Assembly: GCF_002076895.1 (NCBI RefSeq)
Contig: NZ_CP020465.1
Coordinates: 930,001 to 994,000, forward strand
From: Cognaticolwellia beringensis
GTDB lineage: Bacteria; Pseudomonadota; Gammaproteobacteria; Enterobacterales; Alteromonadaceae
Direction of reading: 5' to 3'
DNA: 64,000 nucleotides
Numbering within the stretch: position 1 is the stretch's first letter; each line of letters starts with the position of its first letter. Position numbers and translations under genes: made by a program. The notes below the pieces were generated by a model. That model worked only from the letters and a program-made list of their open reading frames with translations. It made no database searches and was not told the DNA's origin. This document shows, piece after piece, positions 35,534-43,815 of this stretch.

Positions 35534-37051
35534 ATGTGTATTGGGATAAATGTTTGCCGCATACTGACTCTGGTGATATTGAGTGCATGTAGCTCGGTAA
35601 ATGAAAACAAACATTCAACACAAGCAAACCCTGCTGAATCGGCTGCTGTAAAAGCTGAAAACTTAAATAAGCCAACCATCCCCAATTTGTATGGTATTCC
35701 CTCAAATACGTCGCTTAAATTGGTGCATAACAGCGGCAACAATCAAGTAAAGTCGAAAGTAGAAAACCCCCAAGCTGCTTTTTATGCTGATATTGACCAC
35801 TGCGGTATAGATAACACCACCAAAAAACAAAAATCCTTCGCTTTAAAAGACTTAATGTTGGAAGAAATTCGCTTGTCTAATCATGACTTGTCGAGCATGG
35901 CAATGACCTTAAACCTTATGGGATATAAAGTGTTAGACGCTAGCGTCGAAACAGCAAGTCAGTTTAATTGTGATGAACTGCCGGTTATTGTTTTACCTTC
36001 TCAAGCGAATAATCTTAAAGTAGCTTTTGGTGAAAATAATAGCGAGGGATATAACATATCAGATGCGGGTGGCACTAAAATTAGCCCGCTTGGCACGTCA
36101 AATGTCGCAGAGCTTGATCGCTTACTGGTTTATTATCATCCATCGAAAGCCAATAAATTTGAAAAACTTAAATGGCTAGTTTATGAAAAGCTTGATGTGC
36201 CAGCACCACAGGTGTATATCGAAACTATGGTGTTAGAAATTAGAGAAGAAGACAGCCAAGAGTTTGGTATTCAGTACGATAAAGTTGATGGTGATAAATC
36301 AATTTCTATTGGTAGTTTGATGCCAGGATTAGACACCTTTAATTATTTAAAAAATTCTATTATCGACCCACTTAATGGTGAAAATGTATATTCCCCTGGT
36401 CAGCAAGAGCGGGTGTATTTAAAAGCTATGATTGAAGAGGGCAAAGCTGAAGTGCTGTCGCGACCCAGTGTACTAGCAGTAAGTAACAGGCAGGCTTTTA
36501 TTCAAATTGTTGATGTTATTCAGTCGCCCGAATTACGCAGTACGCTTAGTCAAACAGGAGGATTGCAAGTTAGTTCTTATGAATTTAGCCCGTTATTGAT
36601 CGGCATAACCTTAAATTTAAAACCTAGAGTTTCAGCTGACAGAAGATGGTTAACTTTAGAGCTTGATATTACCGTTGAGTCGGAAGATGACGAAAATAAT
36701 GGTGAAGTTTATGCCCCTACTGAAGAAGGAGGGCGTGTGCTTTTGGCTGAAAAACAAGGGTCATCAAGTAAGAAAGTACGAACATTTGCACGTATTCCTG
36801 ATAGAACACCGATCATTATTGGTGGTTTAGTCAGTAAAAGCACGGAAGAACGTGAAGGAAAAGTGCCCTTACTTGGCGATATTCCGGTGATAGGTAAGTT
36901 ATTTACCTCGGTGGATGATGAAATTCAGCGGCGTGAACTTATTATTGTTTTAACACCGTATATTTTGTCTGAAGATTCGCACAGCATTATGTCTAATCGA
37001 CCTAATGAAAGCGTAACGAAAAAAAATAAAGAGTCAGTTTTATTTAATTAA
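35534..37051 (+). CDS. Orphan lipoprotein secretin (GspD/PilQ C-terminal domain)
   Basis: The 505-residue protein has a lipoprotein signal with lipobox LSAC (Cys19). Residues ~215-480 form a secretin domain: PQVYIETMVLEIREEDSQEFG, MIEEGKAEVLSRPSVLAVSN, GITLNLKPRVS, then FARIPDRTPIIIGGLVS and KVPLLGDIPVIGKLFTS, ending in RRELIIVLTPYIL. The N-terminal 200 residues have no obvious N0/N1 domains. Secretins form outer-membrane channels. No other type II secretion or pilus assembly gene is adjacent, so this is a stand-alone secretin-like protein. AGGA precedes the ATG. Its stop overlaps a small downstream frame by one base. Confidence 0.88.
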   Translation: MCIGINVCRILTLVILSACSSVNENKHSTQANPAESAAVKAENLNKPTIPNLYGIPSNTSLKLVHNSGNNQVKSKVENPQAAFYADIDHCGIDNTTKKQKSFALKDLMLEEIRLSNHDLSSMAMTLNLMGYKVLDASVETASQFNCDELPVIVLPSQANNLKVAFGENNSEGYNISDAGGTKISPLGTSNVAELDRLLVYYHPSKANKFEKLKWLVYEKLDVPAPQVYIETMVLEIREEDSQEFGIQYDKVDGDKSISIGSLMPGLDTFNYLKNSIIDPLNGENVYSPGQQERVYLKAMIEEGKAEVLSRPSVLAVSNRQAFIQIVDVIQSPELRSTLSQTGGLQVSSYEFSPLLIGITLNLKPRVSADRRWLTLELDITVESEDDENNGEVYAPTEEGGRVLLAEKQGSSSKKVRTFARIPDRTPIIIGGLVSKSTEEREGKVPLLGDIPVIGKLFTSVDDEIQRRELIIVLTPYILSEDSHSIMSNRPNESVTKKNKESVLFN

Positions 37052-37167
37052 TGGCTGGTGGCGTAAACTCAACTCTGTCCTCTGAATTTATAGCTTTGAT
37101 TAAAGCTGTAGCTCGTAAAAATAAAGTTCATAAGCATTATTTTCGATATTGTGTTGGCATGATTTAA
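37051..37167 (+). CDS. Candidate 38-residue protein coupled to the secretin gene
   Basis: An ATG at 37051-37053 overlaps the secretin stop codon (TAATG), a layout that often means coupled translation. The frame reads MAGGVNSTLSSEFIALIKAV and ends after 38 residues with a basic C-terminal half. There is no hydrophobic segment. It could equally be the truncated start of a lost gene. No homology is recognised. Confidence 0.3.
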   Translation: MAGGVNSTLSSEFIALIKAVARKNKVHKHYFRYCVGMI

Positions 37168-37259
37168 AAAGGGTATATCTAAGGTTATAGTACTTTTTTG
37201 TACGCCGTTATTACCTAAGTATGAGGTTAGCCTAGTCGTTATGAGATTTTATGCTTAGC

Positions 37260-37862
37260 TCAAAGCGCTTCATCAAGAATAACGACTCTGATGATAGTGA
37301 TCATTTTTTTTGGTACGGTGGTGTAGCCTAATTGCTCACTGTAACCCACTTCTACTTGTGCGATAGCTTCCAGAACTTCGTAACCTTCGACAACTTCGCC
37401 AAAAACCGCATAACCCCATGATCTGCCAGGGTCTAAGTTACTATTGTCGTTTAAGTTAATAAAAAATTGATTTGTTGCTGAATGCGCATCAGTAAGCTGC
37501 TTTGCCATTGCAATAGTGCCCGTTTTATTTTTTAAGCCATTACCAGACTCATTAAAAATAGGCTCGTCGTGCTCAACGTCAGTATAGTTAGTCATAAAAC
37601 CACCTCCTTGAATGAGGTAGCCATCTTCTACACGGTGGATCAGCGTTTTATTATATTGTCCTCGCGTGACATAACCTAAAAAGTTATTAGTCGTAATTTT
37701 CGCTCGGTAGCGGTCAAGTTCAATAGTGATATTACCCATATTGGTTTCTACTCGAACTTTCGGGGATAAATTACTCGGTTGAATATATTGTCCTTCTGTA
37801 TTTGCAGCAAACACCTGTAACGACATAAATAAGCTAAGCAAAACTAGTAAAATTCTGAACAC
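37260..37862 (-). CDS. Periplasmic cyclophilin-type peptidyl-prolyl isomerase
   Basis: The enzyme speeds cis-trans isomerisation of Xaa-Pro bonds in the periplasm. The 200-residue product has a signal peptide (MFRILLVLLSLFMSLQVFA). The cyclophilin core shows VETNMGNITIELD, LIHRVEDGYLIQGGGF with the catalytic Arg, and ATNQFFINL and GYAVFGEVVEGYEVL. The family normally has FHRV and here it is IHRV. It resembles PpiA. It is convergent with the secretin gene. Confidence 0.92.
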   Translation of the reverse strand: MFRILLVLLSLFMSLQVFAANTEGQYIQPSNLSPKVRVETNMGNITIELDRYRAKITTNNFLGYVTRGQYNKTLIHRVEDGYLIQGGGFMTNYTDVEHDEPIFNESGNGLKNKTGTIAMAKQLTDAHSATNQFFINLNDNSNLDPGRSWGYAVFGEVVEGYEVLEAIAQVEVGYSEQLGYTTVPKKMITIIRVVILDEAL

Positions 37863-37956
37863 GTGATTACCTTTATATATAATGCGATAGACGAAAAGCG
37901 AGGTATTTTAACAGTGATTAATTTCACTAAGCAAAGTTAATCAATTCAACCTAATA

Positions 37957-37985
37957 CAAACCAAACCAAACCAAACCAAACCAAA
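37957..37985. repeat. (CAAAC)n microsatellite
   Basis: Five perfect copies of CAAAC followed by a partial sixth lie about 95 bp upstream of the cyclophilin gene. It may be unstable in length. Promoter overlap is possible but not shown. Confidence 0.85.
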
Positions 37986-38040
37986 GCTGGAGTTAGTGTT
38001 ATTGATATAGTTTTTTTATTTTTGCTAAAGAAAAACACAA

Positions 38041-38079
38041 AAAAACCGAAGAACTTTATTATAAAGTTTTTCGGTTTTT
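38041..38079 (-). terminator. Terminator after the S4-domain gene
   Basis: A long hairpin, AAAAACCGAAGAACTTTAT against ATAAAGTTTTTCGGTTTTT, lies 60 bp past the S4-gene stop in its direction. Runs of A and T on both sides would allow termination on either strand. Confidence 0.85.
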
Positions 38080-38138
38080 GATGTCATAACATGTTTCATG
38101 ACATTTTTTAAAGCTACAAATAATAAAACTCTGCTCAA

Positions 38139-38516
38139 TTAAACTGAAGTAGGTTTTCTTTTCACTCGTTCAGTCGATGGTTTAGTACCAGCTTCTGATG
38201 TAGCAACCGGCGCTTTACTGTTTGCTCTTTTTTTCTTTTTTGCATTTTTAGTCGCTGAAACAACGGTATTAATGAACTCTGCTGATTTTTGGGCAGGGTT
38301 ATAAGCGATTTTAATAGCTTTACCGTTAAGTTCGATAATATCGCCATGGCGAATTTTTTTACGCTTTTGCACGGTAACTTCGTTATTTACTTTAATATGA
38401 CCTTCACTGATCATGGTTTTAGCTTCGCCGCCACCGCCAACCATATTGGCAATTTTAAGTAATTTATAAAGTTCTATAGGTTCAACACAAATGTCGTAAG
38501 TTGAGTGTGCAGACAT
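38139..38516 (-). CDS. S4-domain RNA-binding protein (YbcJ-like) with basic tail
   Basis: The first ~75 residues form an S4 RNA-binding domain close to E. coli YbcJ: IELYKLLKIANMVGGGGEAK, ISEGHIKVNNEVTVQKRKKI and GDIIELNGKAIKIAY. The remaining 50 residues are a Lys/Arg/Ala/Thr-rich tail (NAKKKKRANSKAP) that E. coli YbcJ lacks. Such tails often add non-specific nucleic-acid binding. The exact RNA target is unknown. It has its own terminator and stands alone. Confidence 0.88.
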   Translation of the reverse strand: MSAHSTYDICVEPIELYKLLKIANMVGGGGEAKTMISEGHIKVNNEVTVQKRKKIRHGDIIELNGKAIKIAYNPAQKSAEFINTVVSATKNAKKKKRANSKAPVATSEAGTKPSTERVKRKPTSV

Positions 38517-38693
38517 GAAATACGCCTAATAATTTTCAATTAATAATATGGTTATATTCTAGCATATATAACCGTTATTGAATAAAGCGAAATAACAAAA
38601 CATCCACTTTTTAGAATACAATAATCAGCTAGGGCAATATGGTTAATTTGAATTTTTTATAGTCTATTGATAAAAGCCGTATTGTTTAAAGAA

Positions 38694-38718
38694 AAAACGC
38701 AGTAGTAAACTGCGTTTT
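38694..38718 (-). terminator. Terminator after the decarboxylase gene
   Basis: AAAACGCAGT and ACTGCGTTTT form a perfect 10-bp stem with a five-base loop, followed on the minus strand by T-rich sequence. It lies about 58 bp after the decarboxylase stop. Confidence 0.8.
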
Positions 38719-38775
38719 ATGTTTGTACAGATACAAGCCAGCGTACCTATAGCGAGGGGAAACTAGCTTAAGCTA

Positions 38776-40005
38776 TTAGCCCGTTAATACTTGGCTGTGT
38801 ACTTGCTCATTTAATACCACTACTTCAGCACGTTTGAAGAAGTTAAAATCGGTAGCCGTTGCTAGGGTATACGCCCCCATCATTCGGCTGATAATTAAAT
38901 CACCATTGTTTAGCTTAGGTAACATAATTGACTCGCTAACTACGTCAATGCTGTCGCATGTTGGGCCTGCTAGTACAGAGTCAAAACGCATGCCGTCTTG
39001 TTTTGCACTGTCGATTGGGTATGCTGCTTCATCAAACATTAAGCCGCTGAACGAGCCGTAAATACCGTCATCTAAGTAGTACCATGTTTTACCTTCACGC
39101 TCGGCTTGACCCATGACAGATGCCACGCTGGTTACACAGCTTGCAACAATAAAGCGACCAGGCTCAGCAAGTATTTGCATGGTTTCTGGCAATTGTGCAA
39201 GTGCTACGTTAATTGGCGCACAAAATACATCAATTGGCAGTACATCAGCGCTGTAAGGCACCGGAAAACCGCCACCTATATCTAACGTGCTCAATGCCGG
39301 TAAACCAAGTTCACTTACTTGTGCAATCACTTTTGCACAAGTGTTAATCGCGTCAACGTATTTAGTTGGGCTAGCTGTTTGCGAACCAACATGAAACGAT
39401 AAACCTTTAATACGAATACCTAATTGTTGTGCGTAGGTAATAATCTCGATTGCCATTTCTTGACTGCAACCAAACTTTTTAGATAAATCGGCAAAGGCAT
39501 CTTTGTTGCGAAAGCTTAAACGTACCAAAATTTCTGCTTGATCTTTGTAAGCAATAAATTTTTCTAGTTCGTTGATGTTATCTACCACAAATACAGTACA
39601 GCCATAGGCTAGTGCATCACGAATGTCGCTATCACGCTTGATTGGGTGTGAGTGAATAGTACGCTCGCTCGGTACGCCTTCACTTGCCACTAAATCAATT
39701 TCGCCGCTGGTGGCTAAATCAAAGCTCGCGCCTTCTGCTAATAATGTGCGTACAACCGCTGCATGTGGCAAAGGCTTTAATGCAAAGTGCAATGCAACAC
39801 CGGGTAGTGCATTTTTAAGGGCATGGTATTGGCGACGAATAGCTTCGCAGTCAAGCACCATTAAAGGCGCGCCAAACTGTGCTGCTAGTTGTTCAATTTC
39901 TTGATTAGTTGGTTGCGCATAAGCAAAACATTCGCTTTGGTTAGCCGCAACCGCTGCTGCAGGTAGTTTGATTGTGTAATCTTTTAATTGAGTCGATAAA
40001 GCCAT
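38776..40005 (-). CDS. Fold-III PLP ornithine/lysine-type decarboxylase
   Basis: The 409-residue enzyme belongs to the alanine-racemase-fold decarboxylases, like eukaryotic ornithine decarboxylase and not like E. coli SpeC. The PLP lysine is K77 in HFALKPLPH, H205 lies in GLSFHVGSQ, the glycine-rich loop is LDIGGGFPVPY, the phosphate site is LAEPGRF (E281), and the catalytic cysteine is C350 in AGPTCDSID. The CDSxD motif fits ornithine or ornithine/lysine substrates, so the product is putrescine or cadaverine. A folded leader precedes the gene (40014-40057). Confidence 0.9.
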   Translation of the reverse strand: MALSTQLKDYTIKLPAAAVAANQSECFAYAQPTNQEIEQLAAQFGAPLMVLDCEAIRRQYHALKNALPGVALHFALKPLPHAAVVRTLLAEGASFDLATSGEIDLVASEGVPSERTIHSHPIKRDSDIRDALAYGCTVFVVDNINELEKFIAYKDQAEILVRLSFRNKDAFADLSKKFGCSQEMAIEIITYAQQLGIRIKGLSFHVGSQTASPTKYVDAINTCAKVIAQVSELGLPALSTLDIGGGFPVPYSADVLPIDVFCAPINVALAQLPETMQILAEPGRFIVASCVTSVASVMGQAEREGKTWYYLDDGIYGSFSGLMFDEAAYPIDSAKQDGMRFDSVLAGPTCDSIDVVSESIMLPKLNNGDLIISRMMGAYTLATATDFNFFKRAEVVVLNEQVHSQVLTG

Positions 40006-40013
40006 GGTATTCT

Positions 40014-40057
40014 CCGAGTATAAGGACGTTTTTATTCCGTCCTAAGCAACCGCTCGG
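40014..40057 (-). promoter_or_regulatory. Nested hairpin leader covering the decarboxylase ribosome site
   Basis: On the minus strand, CCGAG (40053-40057) pairs with CTCGG (40014-40018) and inside it AGGACG pairs with CGTCCT (40038-40043 and 40023-40028). The right arm of the outer stem runs into GGAG, the presumed ribosome site just before the ATG at 40003-40005. Folding would hide or expose that site, so translational control is plausible. Confidence 0.5.
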
Positions 40058-40727
40058 ATAAGGTTTATCTACGAGTCAGTTGAGTGATATTAATAGTGCT
40101 AATGCACAGTCAAATTCACTCTTGGATAGTTGCTCATTTGCCTTGCTACAAACAGGGTTTGTAATGTACTCGGATTGGCTATCATCAAGAAGCGGCGAGA
40201 TAATAATGTGTGTTTTAAATTTGTGCAACATTTAATTTTAATAAAATTAAAATAATTTTAATCTTATATAAAACATGCCCTTGCGTGGTGTAAATTAAAC
40301 ATATTATTGATAAGTTAAATTAATCGAAACGCTATTACACATAAAAAAACCAAAAAGTGCTTATTTAACACTAGGCTGTTTAACCATTAATGGGCTCATG
40401 GCTATTGAAAGTTGACAGGCAGTAAATTAGCTTTAACGTTAACTTAGTTTACATAGATGAGTGAATAATATGGCAAGACTTCCCGGTTTAATTTTATCTA
40501 ATATTTAGTCGATCTCGCTCAGCGAAATAATGCTCGAGAGGTATGCTTTTTAAGTACAGGACTTTGTGCGAAGGGCGTTACAGCAAAACATGTATTTCAG
40601 GAAAGGAGCCCTTATAGAGTTGCATGCAAAAGTTGCTAGGTTTATGCTGTTTACAATAATAAATAGGTGCCGATTAGTGTTTAATGTTGGCAAAACAGTA
40701 GTGTTTAATAAAGGCTGAATATTGGTA
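40058..40727. other. Long spacer between the decarboxylase and YiiX-like genes
   Basis: This 670-bp stretch is AT-rich, especially 40220-40330, and probably contains promoters for both divergent genes. The only coding trace is the decayed transposase start at 40470. I see no RNA gene. Confidence 0.5.
40470..40555 (+). pseudogene. Relic of a REP-associated (Y1) transposase N-terminus
   Basis: ATG at 40470 reads MARLPGLILSNI then stop. That matches the common N-terminus of REP-associated tyrosine transposases (MARLPRLxxPNxxxHxIQRGNNR). In a shifted frame just downstream, RNNAREVCF matches the next conserved block. Frame shifts and stops show it is dead. No other part of the gene is visible. 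Confidence 0.45.
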
Positions 40728-41573
40728 ATGTCGGTAAAAAACCTAGAGCAAAAGCAGAGTATACTCTCTCGTATTGGTAATGCGCTGGGTGACAAGTTAG
40801 CGACGTTTTTGAATAAACCACGCGCTTCTTATACAACCTTCAGTACGCTTTCTACAGAGCAGTTAAAAGAGAGCCTACTACCCGGCGACATACTGTTAAT
40901 CGAGGGCGATAGCCGCATCAGTACAGCGATTAAGTATTTAACCCAATCGACTTGGTCTCATGTTTGTATGTATATTGGCGATAAACCTCACTTATTACCT
41001 TTGTTAGAAGCCGATTTAGTGGAGGGTGTTATTACCGTGCCGTTAGAAAAGTATGCTGGATTTAATATGCGTATTTGCCGGCCAGTGAGCCTTACTGAAG
41101 AAGATACTGACGCCTTGCTCGATTTTGTAACTTCACGCATTGGCCTACAATACGACACCAAGAATATAATTGATTTAATGCGTTATTTGTTGCCTACGCC
41201 ACCGGTGCCTCTGCGTTTTCGTCGTCGGTTACTAGAATTTGGTAGTGGTGACCCAACTAAAGCGATTTGCTCTACCTTAGTTGCTCAGGCTTTTCAGTCT
41301 ATTCGCTACCCGATTTTACCGCTAAAAATTCCCGATAAAACTAAGTCAGATGCGAGAGAAGTACCTGCACGAGGTATATCACGGCTAAAGCCCCGATTTC
41401 TTACTAAAAGTCGTTTAGAAAAAAGGCATTACAGCCACTTTATTCCAAGAGATTTTGATTTATCGCCATATTTTGAAGTTGTAAAACCGACACTAAAAAC
41501 GGGCTTTAACTATAAAGATATTCAGTGGGTAGACCAAACTGGCGATATTACTCGACATTCTGATACAAAATAA
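40728..41573 (+). CDS. YiiX/YebB-like permuted papain-fold cysteine hydrolase
   Basis: The 281-residue protein contains LLPGDILLIEGDSRISTAIK, then STWSHVCMYIGD with the catalytic His, and KAICSTLVAQAF with the catalytic Cys, in the permuted NlpC/P60 order (His before Cys) typical of the YiiX/YebB family. These are thought to cut amide bonds in peptidoglycan or lipids; the substrate is unknown. No signal peptide is visible. The C-terminal third is basic (RLKPRFLTKSRLEKRHYS). A TTG six bases upstream is an alternative start. Confidence 0.85.
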   Translation: MSVKNLEQKQSILSRIGNALGDKLATFLNKPRASYTTFSTLSTEQLKESLLPGDILLIEGDSRISTAIKYLTQSTWSHVCMYIGDKPHLLPLLEADLVEGVITVPLEKYAGFNMRICRPVSLTEEDTDALLDFVTSRIGLQYDTKNIIDLMRYLLPTPPVPLRFRRRLLEFGSGDPTKAICSTLVAQAFQSIRYPILPLKIPDKTKSDAREVPARGISRLKPRFLTKSRLEKRHYSHFIPRDFDLSPYFEVVKPTLKTGFNYKDIQWVDQTGDITRHSDTK

Positions 41574-41724
41574 CGAGCGTAACTTATGTGTATTGTGGTG
41601 GCCGTTAGCAGTAAAAAATATGTGAATGGATTAAATCATTATGATGAATTTACTAATTCCTATTACTTTCAGACCGGTTGTTATAGGAATTAGTCGTCAT
41701 CGCTGAGCTGATTAAGGCGTATGT

Positions 41725-41868
41725 TCACTTTTTTTGTTTATAAATCATTCTACATTTATTGCTTTTATATTTTATAGGGTTACAGGAAACTACAATCCAA
41801 AATCCTGACTTTTCTTGATGTTCTTTCATATGTTCGCATCTTTCACACGGAATGACTTTATCTGGCAT
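41725..41868 (-). CDS. 47-residue four-cysteine protein
   Basis: This short frame starts at an ATG (41866-41868) with GAGGAG eight bases upstream; the ribosome site is inside the last codons of the lipoprotein gene, a typical coupled layout. The product begins MPDKVIPCERCEHMKEH and has cysteines at 8, 11, 29 and 39, suggesting a small zinc-binding knuckle. It ends in a Lys-rich tail. I do not recognise a family. Coding is supported by the ribosome site, the gene overlap and the Cys pattern. Confidence 0.55.
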   Translation of the reverse strand: MPDKVIPCERCEHMKEHQEKSGFWIVVSCNPIKYKSNKCRMIYKQKK

Positions 41869-41871
41869 TTC

Positions 41872-42843
41872 TTAACTCCTCGCTAAATTACAAACTAAAT
41901 CTTCATGGGTTTTTAATAATAAACTGTGCTCATTAGTAGGGTTTATACCTCCTGCAATAGCTTCTGAATATAGTTGGAGTAATATGACCAAGTCATCGGC
42001 CGATTTTGACGAAGAAAACTGCTTTAAAGATGAGGTTAATGAATCATCTAAATCAGAAAATAAATGCGCCGCTATGCCATTATCAATGACACTTTGCCAC
42101 TGCTCGCTCTTTAAGTTAAAGGCACATCGTGTGATGCCTGAATGATTTTGAACTTGTTTTGAAAAGTTTTCATCGTAAGACCCTAGTGCACTTTTTGCAC
42201 TGCTTTTAAATGCACCTTTTATATATGGTTGCACAGCGAGTAACTTAGCCGCTTCGCCTGTGGCAAAATATTGTCCGTTTTCAAATTCATTACCATTAAC
42301 ATCTGTCTTTACTGTGGTATCAATACTTGCCAGTACAGAAGAGTATTTGTCTTCAGCCCCATTTACCCCTTTATGTATGGGGATGTAGGATGCTTCTTTT
42401 CTTTTATACCCTAACGTAAAGGTAGGATTGGAGTTTGAGACGCCAATTTTAAATCCGAGTGAGGTACTCGTGCCAAATATTAAGGCTTGGCGTTTGCCGG
42501 TGAGTTTATCATCATCGCTTTTCGTATAAGTAGTTGCATTATCATCGATAACTAATGTTGCAGCTTCACCCGTAGCATAAAGTTGTTTTATTGTAGGGTT
42601 TATTATTTCTCCGCTTGTTCTCATCGAACCCACTACAGGAGGTACAGCTCCATTTTCATAATTAGGGCCAAAGTAGCCCTCAACACGATCATATGCAAAA
42701 GACACAGTTCCTGGAGTGCTGTCGACATCAACCACCCCTATAGTGCTTTTGGTGACAAAAACAGCACTGTCTGTTGTGCTGCACCCAGATAGCACGAAAC
42801 TTAAACATAAGGTGAAAAAAACAAATTTATCCCGTAAGTTCAT
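41872..42843 (-). CDS. Hypothetical lipoprotein (323 residues)
   Basis: The signal ends in LSGCS (Cys21), a clear lipobox, so the protein is anchored to the inner or outer membrane. The mature sequence opens with TTDSAVFVTKSTIGVVDVD and contains PGTVSFAYDRVEGYFGPNYE and LGFKIGVSNSNPTFTLGYKRKE, reminiscent of surface-exposed β-rich proteins, then a helical C-terminal third. Two lipobox-independent Cys (CAFNLKS, LVCNLARS) may pair. I do not recognise a family. It is 14 bp from the small lipoprotein gene upstream and coupled to the 47-residue gene downstream. Confidence 0.8.
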   Translation of the reverse strand: MNLRDKFVFFTLCLSFVLSGCSTTDSAVFVTKSTIGVVDVDSTPGTVSFAYDRVEGYFGPNYENGAVPPVVGSMRTSGEIINPTIKQLYATGEAATLVIDDNATTYTKSDDDKLTGKRQALIFGTSTSLGFKIGVSNSNPTFTLGYKRKEASYIPIHKGVNGAEDKYSSVLASIDTTVKTDVNGNEFENGQYFATGEAAKLLAVQPYIKGAFKSSAKSALGSYDENFSKQVQNHSGITRCAFNLKSEQWQSVIDNGIAAHLFSDLDDSLTSSLKQFSSSKSADDLVILLQLYSEAIAGGINPTNEHSLLLKTHEDLVCNLARS

Positions 42844-42857
42844 CTTAAATCTCCATT

Positions 42858-43148
42858 TTAATTGTCATCTTTAATCATTACAGCCACATCATTTTTCAAA
42901 ACGGTGGTTGTTTCACTGTAATAGCCAATTGAAATCCCGTTGTGTATTGGGGTATCTGAGTACATAACGCCAATGTTGGTAATTTTAACTTTATCACCTG
43001 CAACTAAACTATTGTCGACAGGTTTTTCAAGTGTAAGACTAACGAATCCAACAATTCTCTGGTTACCGTCATTATCCTGATAAGTGACTGCGCAAGAACT
43101 AAGAATGAGAAAAAATAATGGCATAAGTTGTTGAAACTTAACTTGCAT
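42858..43148 (-). CDS. Small hypothetical lipoprotein (96 residues)
   Basis: The signal peptide MQVKFQQLMPLFFLILSSC ends in lipobox LSSC (Cys19). The mature 77 residues begin AVTYQDNDGNQRIVGFVSLT and are β-rich, with two repeated hydrophilic turns. I do not recognise a family. It is first in a leftward three-gene unit (this gene, the 323-residue lipoprotein, the Cys protein), which may act together at the envelope. Confidence 0.75.
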   Translation of the reverse strand: MQVKFQQLMPLFFLILSSCAVTYQDNDGNQRIVGFVSLTLEKPVDNSLVAGDKVKITNIGVMYSDTPIHNGISIGYYSETTTVLKNDVAVMIKDDN

Positions 43149-43815
43149 ATAACCTACTTCCTTATATAAAACAAAGAACTTACCCTGAACGGAAGTATAA
43201 TACAGTATTTAAATTTACGGCTATCAACAACCGACCATTCTACATACTGAAGGTTGCTATCTAAGGTTAATCTAAGTTAATTAAAAGCTTTGGTATTTTT
43301 AGAAAATGCAAAAAATTCGTATTGGAGACAAGCCAAGTGTAGCTTTGAAAAAGTAACGAAAATGAACATTCGCTATTTACTGATTATAGTTCCATATATC
43401 TATACAGTAGGTGGAAACGTACAAAAAGCAAATATTTATAACTAATGGTTAAAGGTATTAAATTAATGACGAGATCTTTTATAAACGGAAACAGACTCAC
43501 TTAAAATGCCCTTTAAAATCAAAATTAAAGGCAATCAAGAAAACTGTATTCTGTCACTCTTATGTCTTGGAAATTAAGTGTGACCTTTTGAATGATACTA
43601 GCTCAATTAGAAGTGAGTCAGGAGTCAGGAGTAAGAAGTTAATTGTAAAACCCCACCCCCTCTACTAGTGTTAGTAGGCAAATATCAATGGGGAGCAGTT
43701 ATTGATATACGATTGATATTTGATTGATATTTGATTGGAATTTGATTGAAGTTTTACCTTTTTAAGTCAATAAATAATAGATGGATAATACTTTGAAAAA
43801 TAAATGGATATTATT
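43149..43815. other. Long AT-rich spacer with short direct repeats
   Basis: No gene is supported in this 667-bp stretch. It holds AGTCAGG-type repeats near 43616-43634 and, at about 43700-43750, four imperfect copies of GATTGATATTT just upstream of the secreted-protein gene. The latter may be a regulatory binding array or simple repeat. Promoters for the divergent genes must lie here. Confidence 0.5.

Noticed and set aside
35388..35742. Leftward open frames opposite the start of the secretin gene
   Set aside because: They overlap the lipoprotein signal region antisense, have no ribosome site and no recognisable product.
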